From Palsa-506 sp963755815 (lineage in GTDB: Bacteria > Actinomycetota > Actinomycetes > Streptosporangiales > Streptosporangiaceae), in the NCBI GenBank assembly GCA_963755815.1, contig CAVWLF010000005.1:248001-312000 (forward strand): a stretch of 64,000 nt of DNA, written 5' to 3'. The notes beneath the pieces were generated by a model. The model was not told the origin of the DNA, did no database searches, and saw only the letters and a list, made by a program, of their open reading frames with translations. The translations under genes and the position numbers were made by a program. Shown in pieces: positions 27,935 to 37,600 of this stretch; position 1 is the stretch's first letter, and each line of letters opens with the position of its first letter.

Positions 27935-29143
27935 ATGCGCATACTTCTGGTGGGAGCCGGCGGGGTTGGCACGGCTTTCGCCCGTATCGCTACCCGCCGC
28001 AAGTTCGCCGAACTGGTTATCGCCGACTTCGACCTGGCCCGGGCACAGCACGCGGCCGCCGGGACGCACGTCGCCGTGCAGCTGGACGCGCGCGATGAGC
28101 GGCAGGTGGCCGCGCTGCTCACCGAGTACTCGTGTGACGTGCTCATGAACGCGACCGACCCCCGCTTCGTGATGCCGCTCTACCGCGCCGCGCTGCAGGC
28201 CGGCACGGACTACCTGGACATGGCCATGTCGCTGTCCCGGCCGGACGCCGATGAGCCCTACCGCAAGACCGGCGTCAAGCTCGGCGACGAGCAATTCGCG
28301 CTGGCCGGCCAGTGGGAGGAGCGCGGGAAGCTCGCGCTGGTCGGCATCGGCGTCGAGCCCGGGCTCTCCGACATCTTCGCCCGGCACGCGGCCGACACCC
28401 TGTTCAGCGAGATCGACGAGGCGGGCGTCAGGGACGGCTCGAGCCTGGCCGTCGCCGGATACGACTTCGCCCCGACCTTCTCGATCTGGACCACGCTGGA
28501 AGAGTGCCTGAACCCGCCGGTTATCTGGGAGCGCGAGCGCGGCTGGTTTACCACCGAGCCGTTCAGCGAGCCCGAGGTCTTTAACTTCCCGGCCGGCATC
28601 GGCCCGGTGGAATGCGTGAACGTCGAGCACGAGGAAGTGCTGCTCATCCCGCGCTGGGTGCAGGCGCGGCGGGTCACCTTCAAGTACGGCCTCGGCAATG
28701 AGTTCATCGCCGTGCTGCGGACGCTGCACCGGCTCGGCCTCGACTCCACCGTGCCCGTCCAGGTCGGCGGCGTCCGCGTGTCGCCCCGCGACGTGGTCGC
28801 CGCGTGCCTGCCCGACCCGGCCACGCTCGGGGACAAGATGAGCGGGCTGACCTGCGCGGGCACCTGGGTCACCGGCACCGGCCAGGACGGCGCGCCGCGC
28901 GAGGTTTACCTGTACCACGTGGTGGACAATGCCTGGACGATGGCCGAGTACGACTCGCAGGCGGTGGTCTGGCAGACGGCGGTCAACCCGGTCGTCGCGC
29001 TGGAACTGATCGACTCGGGCGCCTGGTCCGGCACCGGGGTGCTCGGCCCCGAGGCGCTGCCTCCGCAGCCCTTCCTCGACCTGCTCAACGACTACGGTGC
29101 GCCGTGGGCGTGCGAGGAGCGCACGCCGTCCGGTGGCAGCTAG
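27935..29143 (+). CDS. Saccharopine dehydrogenase-family oxidoreductase (carboxyspermidine dehydrogenase-like)
   Basis: The 402-residue protein has an N-terminal Rossmann fold, RILLVGAGGVGTAFA, then LMNATDPRFVMPLYRAAL and GTDYLDMAMSLSRPDADEP. The central domain includes GIGVEPGLSDIFARHAAD and DFAPTFSIWTTLEECLNPP. This architecture is shared by saccharopine reductases and by carboxy(nor)spermidine dehydrogenases, which are closer in length (about 400 residues). It probably acts on a lysine- or polyamine-derived imine, but direction and substrate are inferred. TAGGAT lies seven bases before ATG 27935, and there is no ribosome-binding site. It is followed after 49 bases by an aldehyde dehydrogenase gene and is divergent from an APC permease. 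Confidence 0.8.
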   Translation: MRILLVGAGGVGTAFARIATRRKFAELVIADFDLARAQHAAAGTHVAVQLDARDERQVAALLTEYSCDVLMNATDPRFVMPLYRAALQAGTDYLDMAMSLSRPDADEPYRKTGVKLGDEQFALAGQWEERGKLALVGIGVEPGLSDIFARHAADTLFSEIDEAGVRDGSSLAVAGYDFAPTFSIWTTLEECLNPPVIWERERGWFTTEPFSEPEVFNFPAGIGPVECVNVEHEEVLLIPRWVQARRVTFKYGLGNEFIAVLRTLHRLGLDSTVPVQVGGVRVSPRDVVAACLPDPATLGDKMSGLTCAGTWVTGTGQDGAPREVYLYHVVDNAWTMAEYDSQAVVWQTAVNPVVALELIDSGAWSGTGVLGPEALPPQPFLDLLNDYGAPWACEERTPSGGS

Positions 29144-29192
29144 TCACCGCGGGCAGGAAAAACCATAAAGATCCAGAACGGAGGCCCTCGCG

Positions 29193-30617
29193 GTGGAAGA
29201 ACTGCGCAACTTTATCGGCGGGCAGTGGACGGACACAGCGTTCGACAAGCGAGCCGAGCTGATCAACCCGAGCACCGGCGAGGCCTTCGCCACCGCCCCG
29301 ATCTCGCGCGAGGTCGAGGTGGACGCCGCGTTCTCGTCCGCGGCTGACGCCTTCGGCGGCTGGCGGGACGCGACGCCCGGCGAGCGCAGCCTCGCCCTGC
29401 TCCGGATCGCGGACGCGATCGAGGCCCGGGCCGATGAGTTCGTCCGGGCCGAGTCCCAGAACACCGGCAAGCCGCTCGCGCTGACCGCGTCCGAGGAAAT
29501 CCCGCCGATGGTGGACCAGATCAGGTTCTTCGCCGGCGCGGCCCGGATGCTGGACGGCCGCGCGGCCGGCGAGTACATGTCCGGGTTCACCTCGTTCATC
29601 CGGCGCGAGCCGGTCGGGGTCTGCGCCGCGGTCACCCCGTGGAACTACCCGATGATGATGGCCGTCTGGAAGTGGGCGCCCGCGCTGGCGGCCGGCAACA
29701 CGATGGTGCTCAAGCCGTCGGATACCACGCCGGTCTCGACGCTGCTGATGGCCGAGACGATGGCCGAGTTCCTGCCGCCCGGCGTGTTCAACGTAATCTG
29801 CGGTGACCGGGACACCGGCCGGGCGCTGGTCTCGCACCGGGTACCGCAGATGGTCTCGATCACCGGCAGCGTGCGGGCCGGCAAGGAGGTCGCCGCCGCG
29901 GCCGCGGCCGGGCTGAAGCGGGTTCACCTGGAACTCGGCGGCAAGGCCCCGGTCATCGTTTTCGACGATGCGGACCCGGAGAAGGCCGCCGAGGCCATCG
30001 CCATCGCCGGCTACTTCAACGCGGGCCAGGACTGCACGGCGGCCACCCGGGTCCTGGCCGGGCCGCGCGTGCACGACGACTTCGTGGCCGCGCTGGCCGA
30101 GCAGGCCAAGGGGCAGACGGTGGGCGGCCCGGACGTGCTGGAGGCCGACTTCGGCCCGCTGAACAACGCCAGCCAGCTGGACCGGGTGGCCGGGATGGTC
30201 GGGCGGCTGCCGGATCACGCCCGGATCGTCACGGGCGGCAAGCAGACCGGCCCCCGCGGCTACTTCTTCGAGGCCAGCGTGGTGGACGGGCTGCACCAGG
30301 ACGACGAGATCGTGCAGAACGAGGTGTTCGGCCCGGTCATCACCGTGCAGCAGTTCAGCGACGAGGACGAGGCGCTGCGCTGGGCCAACGGGACGGACTA
30401 CGGGCTCGCCTCCTCGGTCTGGACCTCCGATCACGGCCGCGCGATGCGGATGTCCCGGCTGCTGGACTTCGGCTGCGTGTGGATCAACACGCACATCCCG
30501 CTGGTCGCCGAGATGCCGCACGGCGGCTTCAAGCAGTCCGGCTACGGCAAGGACCTGTCGATGTACGGGTTCGAGGACTACACCCGCATCAAGCACGTCA
30601 TGTCCGCCCTGGATTAA
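29193..30617 (+). CDS. Aldehyde dehydrogenase, gamma-aminobutyraldehyde dehydrogenase-like
   Basis: The 474-residue protein oxidises an aldehyde with NAD(P). It has the ALDH signature VTPWNYPMMMAVWKWAPALAA, SITGSVRAGKEVA for cofactor binding, the catalytic Glu in HLELGGKAPVIV and the catalytic Cys in NAGQDCTAATRVL. NEVFGPVITVQQF is also present. This fits the class that handles 4-aminobutyraldehyde or betaine aldehyde. GTG 29193 has GGAGG nine bases upstream. With the neighbouring permease and saccharopine-dehydrogenase-like enzyme it could form a polyamine or diamine catabolic unit; that is inference. Confidence 0.88.
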   Translation: MEELRNFIGGQWTDTAFDKRAELINPSTGEAFATAPISREVEVDAAFSSAADAFGGWRDATPGERSLALLRIADAIEARADEFVRAESQNTGKPLALTASEEIPPMVDQIRFFAGAARMLDGRAAGEYMSGFTSFIRREPVGVCAAVTPWNYPMMMAVWKWAPALAAGNTMVLKPSDTTPVSTLLMAETMAEFLPPGVFNVICGDRDTGRALVSHRVPQMVSITGSVRAGKEVAAAAAAGLKRVHLELGGKAPVIVFDDADPEKAAEAIAIAGYFNAGQDCTAATRVLAGPRVHDDFVAALAEQAKGQTVGGPDVLEADFGPLNNASQLDRVAGMVGRLPDHARIVTGGKQTGPRGYFFEASVVDGLHQDDEIVQNEVFGPVITVQQFSDEDEALRWANGTDYGLASSVWTSDHGRAMRMSRLLDFGCVWINTHIPLVAEMPHGGFKQSGYGKDLSMYGFEDYTRIKHVMSALD

Positions 30618-30650
30618 AGCCCCCGTCCGGCCCTGACCGTACGGAGCCAA

Positions 30651-30683
30651 GGCTGATCCGGTGCGCCACGCGCCGGATCAGCC
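30651..30683 (+). terminator. Hairpin terminator-like element after the aldehyde dehydrogenase gene
   Basis: GGCTGATCCGG and CCGGATCAGCC form a perfect 11-bp stem with an 11-base loop, 34 bases past the stop. No U tract follows. Confidence 0.6.
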
Positions 30684-30783
30684 GACGCTCCGGCTGCGAA
30701 CCGATCGCGGCCCGGGCTGCTCCGGGGCGGCGGCGGGCCGGCGCGCGGGGGCTTCGGGTCCGGCAGCCCGTAGGATCATGAGC

Positions 30784-31503
30784 GTGCTTGAAGACTCTGA
30801 GGTAAGCCGCATTCTCGTCATCGCCGCCCATCCTGACGACGTGGACTTCGGCTCGGCCGGCACGATCGCGCGCTGGACCGACGCCGGGATCGAGGTCGTC
30901 TACTGCATCGTCACCGACGGCGACGCGGGCGGCAGCGACCCGAGCGTCTCCCGCACCGACATGGCGACGCTGCGGCGCGCCGAGCAGACGGCGGCCGCGA
31001 AGCAGGTCGGCGTGCATGACCTGCGGTTCCTGGCCTACCCTGATGGCCGGGTGGAGGCCACCATTGCGCTGCGCAAGGACCTGGCCCGGGTCATCAGGCA
31101 GGTCCGCCCGGACCGGGTGGCCTGCCCGTCCGCGGAGCGGAACTACGCGCGCACCGGCGCCAGCCATCCCGACCACCGCGCCGTCGGCTCCGCGGCGCTT
31201 GATGCCGTCTACCCCGACGCGCGCAATCAGTTCGCCTTCCCCGACCTGCTCGCCGAGGAAGGTCTTGAGCCCTGGACCGTGCGCGAGGTGTGGATCGCCG
31301 GCAGCCCGTCGCCGGACCAGTACGTGGACGTGACGGAGACGTTCGGCCGGAAGGTCGCGGCGCTGCGGGCGCACGTGAGCCAGACCGGCCAGATGGAGAA
31401 CCTGGAGGAGTTCCTGCGCGGCTGGCTCAGCCGTGCCGCCCAGCAGGGCGGCCTGCCGGAAGGCCACCTGGCCGAGGTCTTCCAGGTCCTCGACACCGGC
31501 TGA
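30784..31503 (+). CDS. PIG-L / LmbE-family deacetylase
   Basis: The protein of about 239 residues is a zinc-dependent N-acetylglucosaminyl deacetylase-like enzyme, a family that includes mycothiol MshB and mycothiol-conjugate amidase. It shows the metal motif AAHPDDVDFGSAGT at the start and the third zinc ligand in SHPDHRAVGSAALDAVYP. The exact substrate cannot be named. Two starts are close together: ATG 30778 and GTG 30784. TAGGAT at 30771-30776 lies one base from the ATG but exactly seven from the GTG, so a leaderless message starting at the GTG is preferred. It lies 166 bases past the aldehyde dehydrogenase gene, behind a hairpin, and appears to be its own unit. Confidence 0.85.
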   Translation: MLEDSEVSRILVIAAHPDDVDFGSAGTIARWTDAGIEVVYCIVTDGDAGGSDPSVSRTDMATLRRAEQTAAAKQVGVHDLRFLAYPDGRVEATIALRKDLARVIRQVRPDRVACPSAERNYARTGASHPDHRAVGSAALDAVYPDARNQFAFPDLLAEEGLEPWTVREVWIAGSPSPDQYVDVTETFGRKVAALRAHVSQTGQMENLEEFLRGWLSRAAQQGGLPEGHLAEVFQVLDTG

Positions 31504-31820
31504 TCCGGCCGCCAGGGACGGCCTGGCGCCAGTTCGCCGGCCGCCGGCGTGGCCGCGCTGGCCGGGCGCTCGAACGGGAATGTCGCCGGGGCGAGGACCG
31601 GGCTGACTAACATGGGGCCTGTCCTCCGTCAGGGCCGCGGCCGCGGAAATCGGCCGCGGTCGGCGTGCCCGCCCGCTGCGACGCGCTGCGACCCGCCGCT
31701 GAACACGCGGCTGAGGGAACGCAGCCGCCCAGCGATCCGCATGGCGCGCCCGACTACCGGCGCCGCCTGGCGCGGGTGCTGACCGGAAGGGCGCTGGCAG
31801 CGGCGGCAGGAGTCGGACAG
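31504..31820. other. Intergenic region before the SRPBCC gene
   Basis: About 317 GC-rich bases contain an inverted-repeat patch around 31635-31660 rich in CCGCGG. The SRPBCC reading frame is open upstream to about 31665, but AGGAG before ATG 31821 favours the later start. No RNA gene or clear promoter was found. Confidence 0.4.
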
Positions 31821-32813
31821 ATGGAACTAGAGCACTCATTCACCGTCCCGGTCCCGGTGGACAGGGCGTGGGATGTGCTGCTGGACGTCGAGAGGGTGGC
31901 GCCCTGCATGCCGGGCGCCTCCCTCGACTCCGTGGCTGGCGATGAGATCAAGGGCCGGATCAAGGTCAAGGTCGGCCCCATCTCGATGACGTACGCGGGC
32001 ACGGCCCGCTTCACCGAGCGGGACGCCGCCACCGGCGTGATGAAGCTGGAGGCCGCCGGAAAGGAAACCCGCGGCGCCGGGACCGCGTCGGCGACCGTGC
32101 GCTCGGAACTGCACGGCGAGGGCGACGAGACGCACGTCGTGGTGAATACCTCGCTGAACGTGACCGGCCGCCCGGCGCAGTTCGGCCGGGGCGTGATGGC
32201 CGATGTCGGCGGCAAGCTGATCGGCATCTTCGCCGCCAACCTGGCCGACATGCTGCGGGCGGACAACGCGGCCGGAAGCCCGGCCGACGCCGGATCGGCC
32301 AGTGCGACGGCGGCCAGTGCGGCGGCGCCCGGGCCGGCGCAGTGGCGGCCGGTACCGGCCCGCAGGCAGCGGCCGGCCCGGGCGGGCCGGCCGAAGGCGG
32401 CGCCGGCGCCCCCGCGGGGGACGACCTGGCGGGGGACGACCTGGCGCTGCCGATCGAGGAGCTGCATCTCGCCCTGCGGTCGCACAACAGCCTGCGGCGG
32501 GAAGGCATTCACACGGTCGGCGACCTGGCCTCTCGCACAGAGCAGCAGCTGCTGGCCATCGACCAGATCGGCCCCGCCTCGGTCGAGGAGATCAGGCAGA
32601 AGCTTGCTGACCGCGGCCTGTCGCTCGCGGCCGCGGGCGGCACCCCGGCCGGGCGTACCGCCGCGGGGGGCACCGCCTCCAGCGGGGGCGGGCGGTCGGC
32701 GGCGAGCCGGGTCGCCGCGAACGGCGACTTCGGGCAGCAGGCCGCGGAGCCCGGCCCGCGTCCGGCCCCGGCCGCCGCCCGGCCGCCGGACGAGGACGCC
32801 ATCGACCTGCTGA
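31821..32813 (+). CDS. SRPBCC / CoxG-like protein, probably frameshifted after residue ~165
   Basis: Residues 1-155 form a CoxG-like SRPBCC domain: ELEHSFTVPVPVDRAWDVLLD, RVAPCMPGASLDSV, IKGRIKVKVGPISMTYAGTA and VNTSLNVTGRPAQFGRGVM. Such proteins assist carbon-monoxide-dehydrogenase-type molybdenum enzymes or bind hydrophobic ligands. After an Ala/Gly/Pro linker the frame turns into unlikely Arg/Pro/Ser-rich sequence, while the +2 frame encodes an ordered domain and a membrane helix. A one-base indel between about 32270 and 32345 would fuse them into one protein of about 370 residues. CoxG-like proteins often end in a membrane anchor, which supports the fusion. ATG 31821 has AGGAG upstream. 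No cox genes are nearby. Confidence 0.75.
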   Translation: MELEHSFTVPVPVDRAWDVLLDVERVAPCMPGASLDSVAGDEIKGRIKVKVGPISMTYAGTARFTERDAATGVMKLEAAGKETRGAGTASATVRSELHGEGDETHVVVNTSLNVTGRPAQFGRGVMADVGGKLIGIFAANLADMLRADNAAGSPADAGSASATAASAAAPGPAQWRPVPARRQRPARAGRPKAAPAPPRGTTWRGTTWRCRSRSCISPCGRTTACGGKAFTRSATWPLAQSSSCWPSTRSAPPRSRRSGRSLLTAACRSRPRAAPRPGVPPRGAPPPAGAGGRRRAGSPRTATSGSRPRSPARVRPRPPPGRRTRTPSTC

Positions 32814-32932
32814 GCGTGGCCGGCCTGCCGGTGCTCAAGCGCGCGATACCGGTGCTGGCCGGCCTCGTGGTGGCGACCGCGATCGTGCTCCGGCTCCGGC
32901 TCCGGTTCCGGCGCCGCCGGGCCGCCCGCTGA
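32342..32932 (+). CDS. RNA polymerase alpha-CTD-like domain with C-terminal membrane helix
   Basis: The frame encodes up to 196 residues. Residues about 37-95 closely resemble the C-terminal domain of RNA polymerase alpha: LPIEELHLALRSHNSLRR, EGIHTVGDLASRTEQQLL, then GPASVEEIRQKLADRGLSL. Residues matching E. coli alpha R265, N268, G296, S299 and E302 are kept; C269 is Ser and K298 is Ala. A Gly/Ala linker, DAIDLLSVAGLPVLKRAIPVLAGL and a membrane helix ending in a basic RLRLRFRRRRAAR tail follow. GTG 32342 has no ribosome-binding site, so it is more likely the continuation of the SRPBCC gene after a frameshift than a separate gene. Whether the domain binds DNA or serves as a helix-hairpin-helix adaptor is unknown. 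Confidence 0.6.
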   Translation: MAAGTGPQAAAGPGGPAEGGAGAPAGDDLAGDDLALPIEELHLALRSHNSLRREGIHTVGDLASRTEQQLLAIDQIGPASVEEIRQKLADRGLSLAAAGGTPAGRTAAGGTASSGGGRSAASRVAANGDFGQQAAEPGPRPAPAAARPPDEDAIDLLSVAGLPVLKRAIPVLAGLVVATAIVLRLRLRFRRRRAAR

Positions 32933-33045
32933 CGCCCTGACGCCGGCTGACGCCCCGACGCCCGCACGCGGCCGGCAGGCCCGGCTGGCCGCTCAGGACA
33001 CGACGCGATCGGCGGACTCTTCCGGTAGTGACTAGGCTGGAAGCC

Positions 33046-34308
33046 GTGGCGAAGATCCGCACTGACCGGGCCTATGCCGAGGAACTGGACGCCGCGGATC
33101 CGCTGCGCGAGTTCCGTGGCCGGTTCGTGCGCGACGACGAATCGCTGATCTACCTGGACGGGAACTCACTCGGCCCGCTGCCGGCCGCCACGCAGGCCCG
33201 CATCGCCGAAGTCGTCCGGCAGGAATGGGGAGCCGGGCTGGTCCGGTCCTGGGCCAGCTGGATCGAGCTGCCCCGCCAGGCCGGGGACCTGATCGGCGAG
33301 CACCTGGTCGGGGCGGCGCCGGGGCAGGTCGTGGTCTGCGACTCGACCACGGTCAACCTGTACAAGCTGGCGTCCGCCGCGCTGGACGCGCGACCGGGGC
33401 GGAGCGTCATCGTGACCGATGACGACAACTTCCCCACCGACCGCTATGTCCTGGCCGGGATCGCCGCGCAGCGCGGCTGCGAGCTCCGGATGATCGCCGC
33501 CGACATGAACGACGGGGTGAGCCAGGACGCGGTGCGGGCGGCGGTCGATGAGCGGACCGCGGTGGTGAGCCTCTCCCATGTGGCCTACCGCAGCGGCGCG
33601 CTGGCCGATATGGCCGCGGTCACCGCGATCGCGCACGAGGCCGGCGCGCTGATGCTGTGGGATCTGTGCCACTCGGCCGGCGCGGTGCCGGTCGAACTGG
33701 ACGCCACGGGCGCCGACCTGGCCATCGGCTGCACCTACAAGTACCTGAACGCCGGCCCCGGCGCGCCGGCGTTCCTGTACGTGCGCAGCGAGCTGCAGGA
33801 CGGCATGAGCCAGCCGGTGTGGGGCTGGTTCGGCCAGCGCGATCAGTTCACGATGGGGCCCGGCTACGATCCGGCCCCCGGGATCGATCGGTTCCTGACC
33901 GGCACGCCGCCGATCATCGGCATCGCGGCGGTGCAGGAGGGCACCCGGCTGCTCGGCGAGGCCGGCCTGGGGCGGCTGCGGGCCAAGGGAGTCGCGCTGA
34001 CCGAACTGCTGATCGGCCTGGCGGACGAGTGGCTCGCGCCGCACGGCTTCACCGTCGCCTCACCGCGGGACAGCGCGCGCCGCGGCGCCCATGTCACCCT
34101 GCATCATCCCGATGCGTGGCAGCTCAGCCAGGCGCTGATCAAGGCCGGGATCATCGGTGACTACCGGACCCCGGACCGGCTCAGGCTCGGCCCCGCCCCG
34201 GTCATCACCCGGTTCACCGAGGTATGGGACGCGCTCGATGCGCTCCGGCGGATCGCCGCGGACCGGTCCTACGCCGACGTGGCCGCCGAGCGCGGCCGGG
34301 TGACCTGA
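33046..34308 (+). CDS. kynU: Kynureninase
   Basis: Kynureninase is a PLP enzyme that splits kynurenine to anthranilate and alanine in tryptophan breakdown. The 420-residue protein has LIYLDGNSLGPLP, VVCDSTTVNLYKLASAAL, SLSHVAYRSGALADM, LWDLCHSAGAVPVEL and the PLP Lys in AIGCTYKYLNAGPGAPAFLYV. GDYRTPDRLRLGPAP lies near the end. GTG 33046 is chosen because TAGGCT at 33033-33038 lies seven bases upstream; the frame also allows GTG 33028. No tryptophan dioxygenase or formamidase gene is in the window. Confidence 0.93.
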   Translation: MAKIRTDRAYAEELDAADPLREFRGRFVRDDESLIYLDGNSLGPLPAATQARIAEVVRQEWGAGLVRSWASWIELPRQAGDLIGEHLVGAAPGQVVVCDSTTVNLYKLASAALDARPGRSVIVTDDDNFPTDRYVLAGIAAQRGCELRMIAADMNDGVSQDAVRAAVDERTAVVSLSHVAYRSGALADMAAVTAIAHEAGALMLWDLCHSAGAVPVELDATGADLAIGCTYKYLNAGPGAPAFLYVRSELQDGMSQPVWGWFGQRDQFTMGPGYDPAPGIDRFLTGTPPIIGIAAVQEGTRLLGEAGLGRLRAKGVALTELLIGLADEWLAPHGFTVASPRDSARRGAHVTLHHPDAWQLSQALIKAGIIGDYRTPDRLRLGPAPVITRFTEVWDALDALRRIAADRSYADVAAERGRVT

Positions 34309-34336
34309 TACCTGGCTGTTCCCGCCCCGCGGCCGG

Positions 34337-35942
<1,606 letters not shown>

Positions 35943-36052
35943 CAGTGCCGCCTTCCGGGAGATTCGGCCGCCGGCCGGCCGCCACCGCGCCCGCGACGGC
36001 CGGAGCGGGCGGCCGGATGGCAGGCCTGGTGGCCGGCCGGGCGGGGATCAGT

Positions 36053-37363
36053 CTAATTGGCCGGGCCCGTTTTCTGGTCTGCGTCAACCGCAGGCTGCGG
36101 CCGGCCTACCCGCACCCGGGCAATCCGCCGGCCATCCATCTCGGTGACCACGAGCTGGCGGCCGGCGGCCTCGACGGCCTCGCCGTCACCGGGGAGATGG
36201 CCGAGCACCGCGAGCACGTAACCGGCCACGGTCTCGTAGGGGCCCTCCGGCAGCTCGATACCAGTCTGCTCGGCGAACTCATCCAGGTTCAGCAGGCCGT
36301 CCACCTCAAGCTCACCGCCGACCAGTTGCTTGGACTGCGCATCGTCCACGTCGTACTCGTCCTGAATGTCGCCGATCAGCTCCTCGACCAGATCCTCCAG
36401 GGTCACGATGCCGGCCGTGCCGCCGTACTCGTCCACCACGATCGCCAGGTGCGCGTGGTCCTTGCGCATCTCCGACAGCGCGGACAGCACGGTCTTCGTC
36501 GTCGGCAGCAGCTTGACTGGCCGGCGGGCCTCGCCGACCAGGCCCGAGCCGTTGGCGGCCGGGTCGAGCAGATCGCGGGCATGCACGAAGCCGATCACGT
36601 CGTCGTAGGACTCCTGGTAGACGGGGAAGCGGGAGTATGGCGCGGCCACCGCGATCGTCGCCGCGTCCCGCAGGGTCATGCTGGCCGGCAGGAACTCGAC
36701 CTCGGTCCTGGGCACGAGCACCTCGCGGATCTGCCGCTTACCCGCGTCGAATACCTCGCTCACGATCTGCCGCTCATCGGGGCTCAGCGCCTGGTTCCCG
36801 GCCAGCACGTCACGCAGTTCCTGCTCGGTCATCACCCCGCGGCCGGCGGCCGGGTCGCCGCCGAGCAACTTGACGACCACGTTGGTCGACTTCGAGAGCA
36901 GCCAGACCAGGGGGCGGGCCAGCGTCGACATCCGGTCCAGCAGCGGCGCCGCGATGAGCGAGACCCGCTCGGAACGCTGCAGCGCGAGCCGCTTGGGCGC
37001 GAGTTCCCCGAGGACCAGGGTGAAGAAGGAGATTGCCAGCGTCACCACCACGACCGAGATGACCGATGCGGCCCCGGCGGACAGATGATGCTTCAGCGCG
37101 GACATCAGCCGGTCGGCGAGGGTCGCGGCGCCGAAAGCGCCGGACAGCAGGGTGGCCAGCGTGACGCCGATCTGCACGGTGGACAGGAACCGGTTGGGGT
37201 CATGCGCGAGCTTCGCGGTCCGCTGGCCCCGCTTGCCGCGTTTCGCCAGGGCCCGCACCTGGCCTTCCCGCAGCGAGACGAGCGCCATCTCGGCTGCGGC
37301 AAAGAAGCCGCCGATAATAACTATGACCAGGACAATGAGGATGTCCCAGCCGACGTCATTCAC
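36053..37363 (-). CDS. CNNM/CorC-type membrane protein (hemolysin C family)
   Basis: The 436-residue protein has a DUF21 membrane domain with four hydrophobic segments (LIVLVIVIIGGFFAAAEMALVS at the start, then FLSTVQIGVTLATLLSGAFGA and VVVVTLAISFFTLVLGELAPKRLAL). Paired CBS domains follow (MTLRDAATIAVAAPYSRFPVYQ, HLAIVVDEYGGTAGIVTLEDLVEEL), and a C-terminal transporter-associated domain ends the protein. The family is linked to magnesium or cobalt export, with CBS domains sensing ATP-Mg. GTG 37363 has AGGGA seven bases upstream; GTG 37393 is also open. It lies downstream of nothing on its strand and 110 bases before guaA's start side. Confidence 0.9.
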   Translation of the reverse strand: MNDVGWDILIVLVIVIIGGFFAAAEMALVSLREGQVRALAKRGKRGQRTAKLAHDPNRFLSTVQIGVTLATLLSGAFGAATLADRLMSALKHHLSAGAASVISVVVVTLAISFFTLVLGELAPKRLALQRSERVSLIAAPLLDRMSTLARPLVWLLSKSTNVVVKLLGGDPAAGRGVMTEQELRDVLAGNQALSPDERQIVSEVFDAGKRQIREVLVPRTEVEFLPASMTLRDAATIAVAAPYSRFPVYQESYDDVIGFVHARDLLDPAANGSGLVGEARRPVKLLPTTKTVLSALSEMRKDHAHLAIVVDEYGGTAGIVTLEDLVEELIGDIQDEYDVDDAQSKQLVGGELEVDGLLNLDEFAEQTGIELPEGPYETVAGYVLAVLGHLPGDGEAVEAAGRQLVVTEMDGRRIARVRVGRPQPAVDADQKTGPAN

Positions 37364-37450
37364 TTCGTGATCCCTGACCTCGGCAATCGGCACGGGCCGC
37401 GCGGTGTCCGGACAGTCTAGACCGGGCCTGGCCGTGCGGTGGCGCGGAGC

Positions 37451-37525
37451 GGCCGCGCCGCGCCGCCGGTCTGGCCGTCCGGCCGCGCCGCGCCGCCGAG
37501 TCTGGCCGTCAGCCGCGCCACGCCG
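37451..37525. repeat. ~30-bp tandem repeat, about 2.5 copies
   Basis: A unit beginning GGCCGCGCCGCGCCGCC and ending CTGGCCGTC occurs at 37451-37480 and 37481-37511, with a decayed partial copy to 37525. It lies between the divergent CNNM and M20 genes. Confidence 0.65.
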
Positions 37526-37600
37526 TCTAGCGGCGGCCGTGCGATCCTGTCAGAGATGTGACGGATGCACCGGGTAAGGCCTGCGAGAAAGGGACGACGG

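Noticed and set aside
31665..31820. Longer start for the SRPBCC protein
   Set aside because: The extension is not typical of the family and AGGAG lies directly before ATG 31821, though a natural extension cannot be fully excluded.
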